A stretch of DNA of 26,097 bases from Pseudomonadota bacterium (GTDB lineage Bacteria; Pseudomonadota; Alphaproteobacteria; Caulobacterales; Caulobacteraceae): positions 1 to 26,097 of the forward strand of contig JAEYUE010000021.1 in the NCBI GenBank assembly GCA_023433655.1. Reading direction: 5' to 3'. Positions 25,546-26,097 of the stretch are shown here, piece after piece; positions within the stretch are counted from its first letter, which is position 1, and each line of letters opens with the position of its first letter. Made by a program: the position numbers and the translations under genes. The notes beneath the pieces were generated by a model that had not been told where the DNA came from, did no database searches, and saw nothing but the letters and a program-made list of their open reading frames with translations.

Positions 25546-25856
25546 TGTCCGGTACTCTCGATCCCAGGGTCGTGGACCTTATCAACTACGCCGAGCCGGA
25601 CCACGAACGCACGGGGATGATACTTGCGCCCGATCTGGTACCGGGCGCCGTTGACCGCGCCTTCCTCGAATTCGCGGCCAGCCACCTGGAAAGGGTTCTG
25701 GCGGATGAGGCGGTTTCGACCGGCGATCTGAAGGGCGCGCTCAACCGTGCATCCTGCAAGTCCTGGGGTATCGAGTATGATCGCCGGTTCACGCCGCGAG
25801 AGTTCCTCCAGGCGCTCAGGATGGCCATCCAGAACCATCTCCGGCAGGCTGTCTAG
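25545..25856 (+). CDS. Small protein of unknown function downstream of thiS
   Basis: A 103-residue soluble, mostly helical protein ([14 protein letters not shown]... to ...FLQALRMAIQNHLRQAV). It has no signal peptide, no transmembrane segment and no motif I recognise. The ATG at 25545 shares a base with the thiS stop (TGATG); a GTG one codon earlier would give a 4-base overlap. The coupling suggests co-expression with thiS. It converges with the sulfatase gene: both end on TAG codons inside the same CTAG. Codon use is somewhat less GC-extreme than in the housekeeping genes. Confidence 0.6.
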   Translation: MSGTLDPRVVDLINYAEPDHERTGMILAPDLVPGAVDRAFLEFAASHLERVLADEAVSTGDLKGALNRASCKSWGIEYDRRFTPREFLQALRMAIQNHLRQAV

Positions 25857-26097
25857 ACGGGCGGCAGGGCTCGACAGGTCGGCGCTTCCTCGTTCGGCAG
25901 CCCGTAGCCGCCGAAGCGCATGTCCTGGGGATCGGCGGGGGCGTAGCCGGGCAGGTCGCCGTCACCGACTTCTTGGCGCAGGGCGGCCAGCCGCTCCTTC
26001 AGCCGGGCCTGTTCGGCGGCGTACTGCGGCCGGCCAGCGAGGTTGGTCTGCTCGTTCGGGTCGGACTGCAGGTCGTAGAGCTCCCATTCGTCGGCCA
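25853..26097 (-). CDS. Sulfatase, C-terminal part (runs off the window)
   Basis: The minus strand encodes about 80 residues to a TAG stop, starting within ADEWELYDLQSDPNEQTNLA. The pattern WELYDLxxDPxExxNLA is the hallmark of the C-terminus of type I sulfatases (alkaline-phosphatase superfamily). It is followed by a helix (AEQARLKERLAALRQEV) and a tail ending CRALPPV. The catalytic Cys/Ser (formylglycine) region is outside the window, so activity and substrate cannot be judged. No start codon lies inside the window. Confidence 0.85.
   Translation of the reverse strand, partial: ADEWELYDLQSDPNEQTNLAGRPQYAAEQARLKERLAALRQEVGDGDLPGYAPADPQDMRFGGYGLPNEEAPTCRALPPV

Overview
The window is a high-GC, gene-dense stretch of a Caulobacterales-type alphaproteobacterial chromosome, most like Brevundimonas or Caulobacter. 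The evidence is a MipZ division-site ATPase, an HdaA-type DnaA regulator with a clamp-binding motif, an alphaproteobacterial GatCAB/AspRS set, an NDUFA12/DUF2155 pair, and a perfect match to the caulobacter housekeeping -10 element (GCTANAWC) before hdaA. No rRNA, tRNA, CRISPR array, insertion sequence, phage gene or resistance island was seen. No stretch over 300 bases lacks a gene.

Layout. 13-1288 (+): mipZ and a membrane-anchored J-domain protein, converging on topA. 1292-9411 (-): a seven-gene run transcribed ruvX, AEC-family permease, pyrB, pyrC-like, plsY, dprA, topA, with three 4-base stop/start overlaps. 9494-10018 (+): a lipoprotein of unknown function. 10103-13641 (+): gatC, gatA, a small membrane protein of atypical base composition, and gatB, closed by a bidirectional hairpin terminator. 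13763-14980 (-): a secreted RcnB-like protein and hdaA. 15191-16972 (+): aspS, ending in a hairpin shared with the opposing genes. 17005-20951 (-): an 800-residue class II ribonucleotide reductase-like protein followed by two secreted pentapeptide-repeat paralogues. 21151-22223 (+): NDUFA12 and DUF2155. 22190-25246 (-): aroQ, accB, accC, aat. 25348-25856 (+): thiS and a small unknown gene. 25853-26097 (-): the C-terminus of a sulfatase that runs off the window.

How the genes fit together. GatCAB and AspRS supply Asn-tRNA(Asn), and GatCAB probably also Gln-tRNA(Gln), by transamidation. PyrB with the PyrC-like subunit form aspartate transcarbamoylase. AccB and AccC start fatty acid synthesis and PlsY starts phospholipid synthesis. 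HdaA and MipZ control replication initiation and division-site placement. TopA, DprA and RuvX handle DNA topology, DNA uptake or recombination, and RNA/DNA processing.

Most of the window is conserved housekeeping sequence. The items most worth a second look are: the RNR-like protein, which keeps the NrdJ C-terminal domains but shows no catalytic NPC-E motif; the dihydroorotase homologue that has lost its metal ligands; the cysteine-capped pentapeptide pair; and the compositionally odd gene inside the gat operon. I found no convincing new multi-gene system. The RNR-like/pentapeptide cluster at 17-21 kb is the best candidate.
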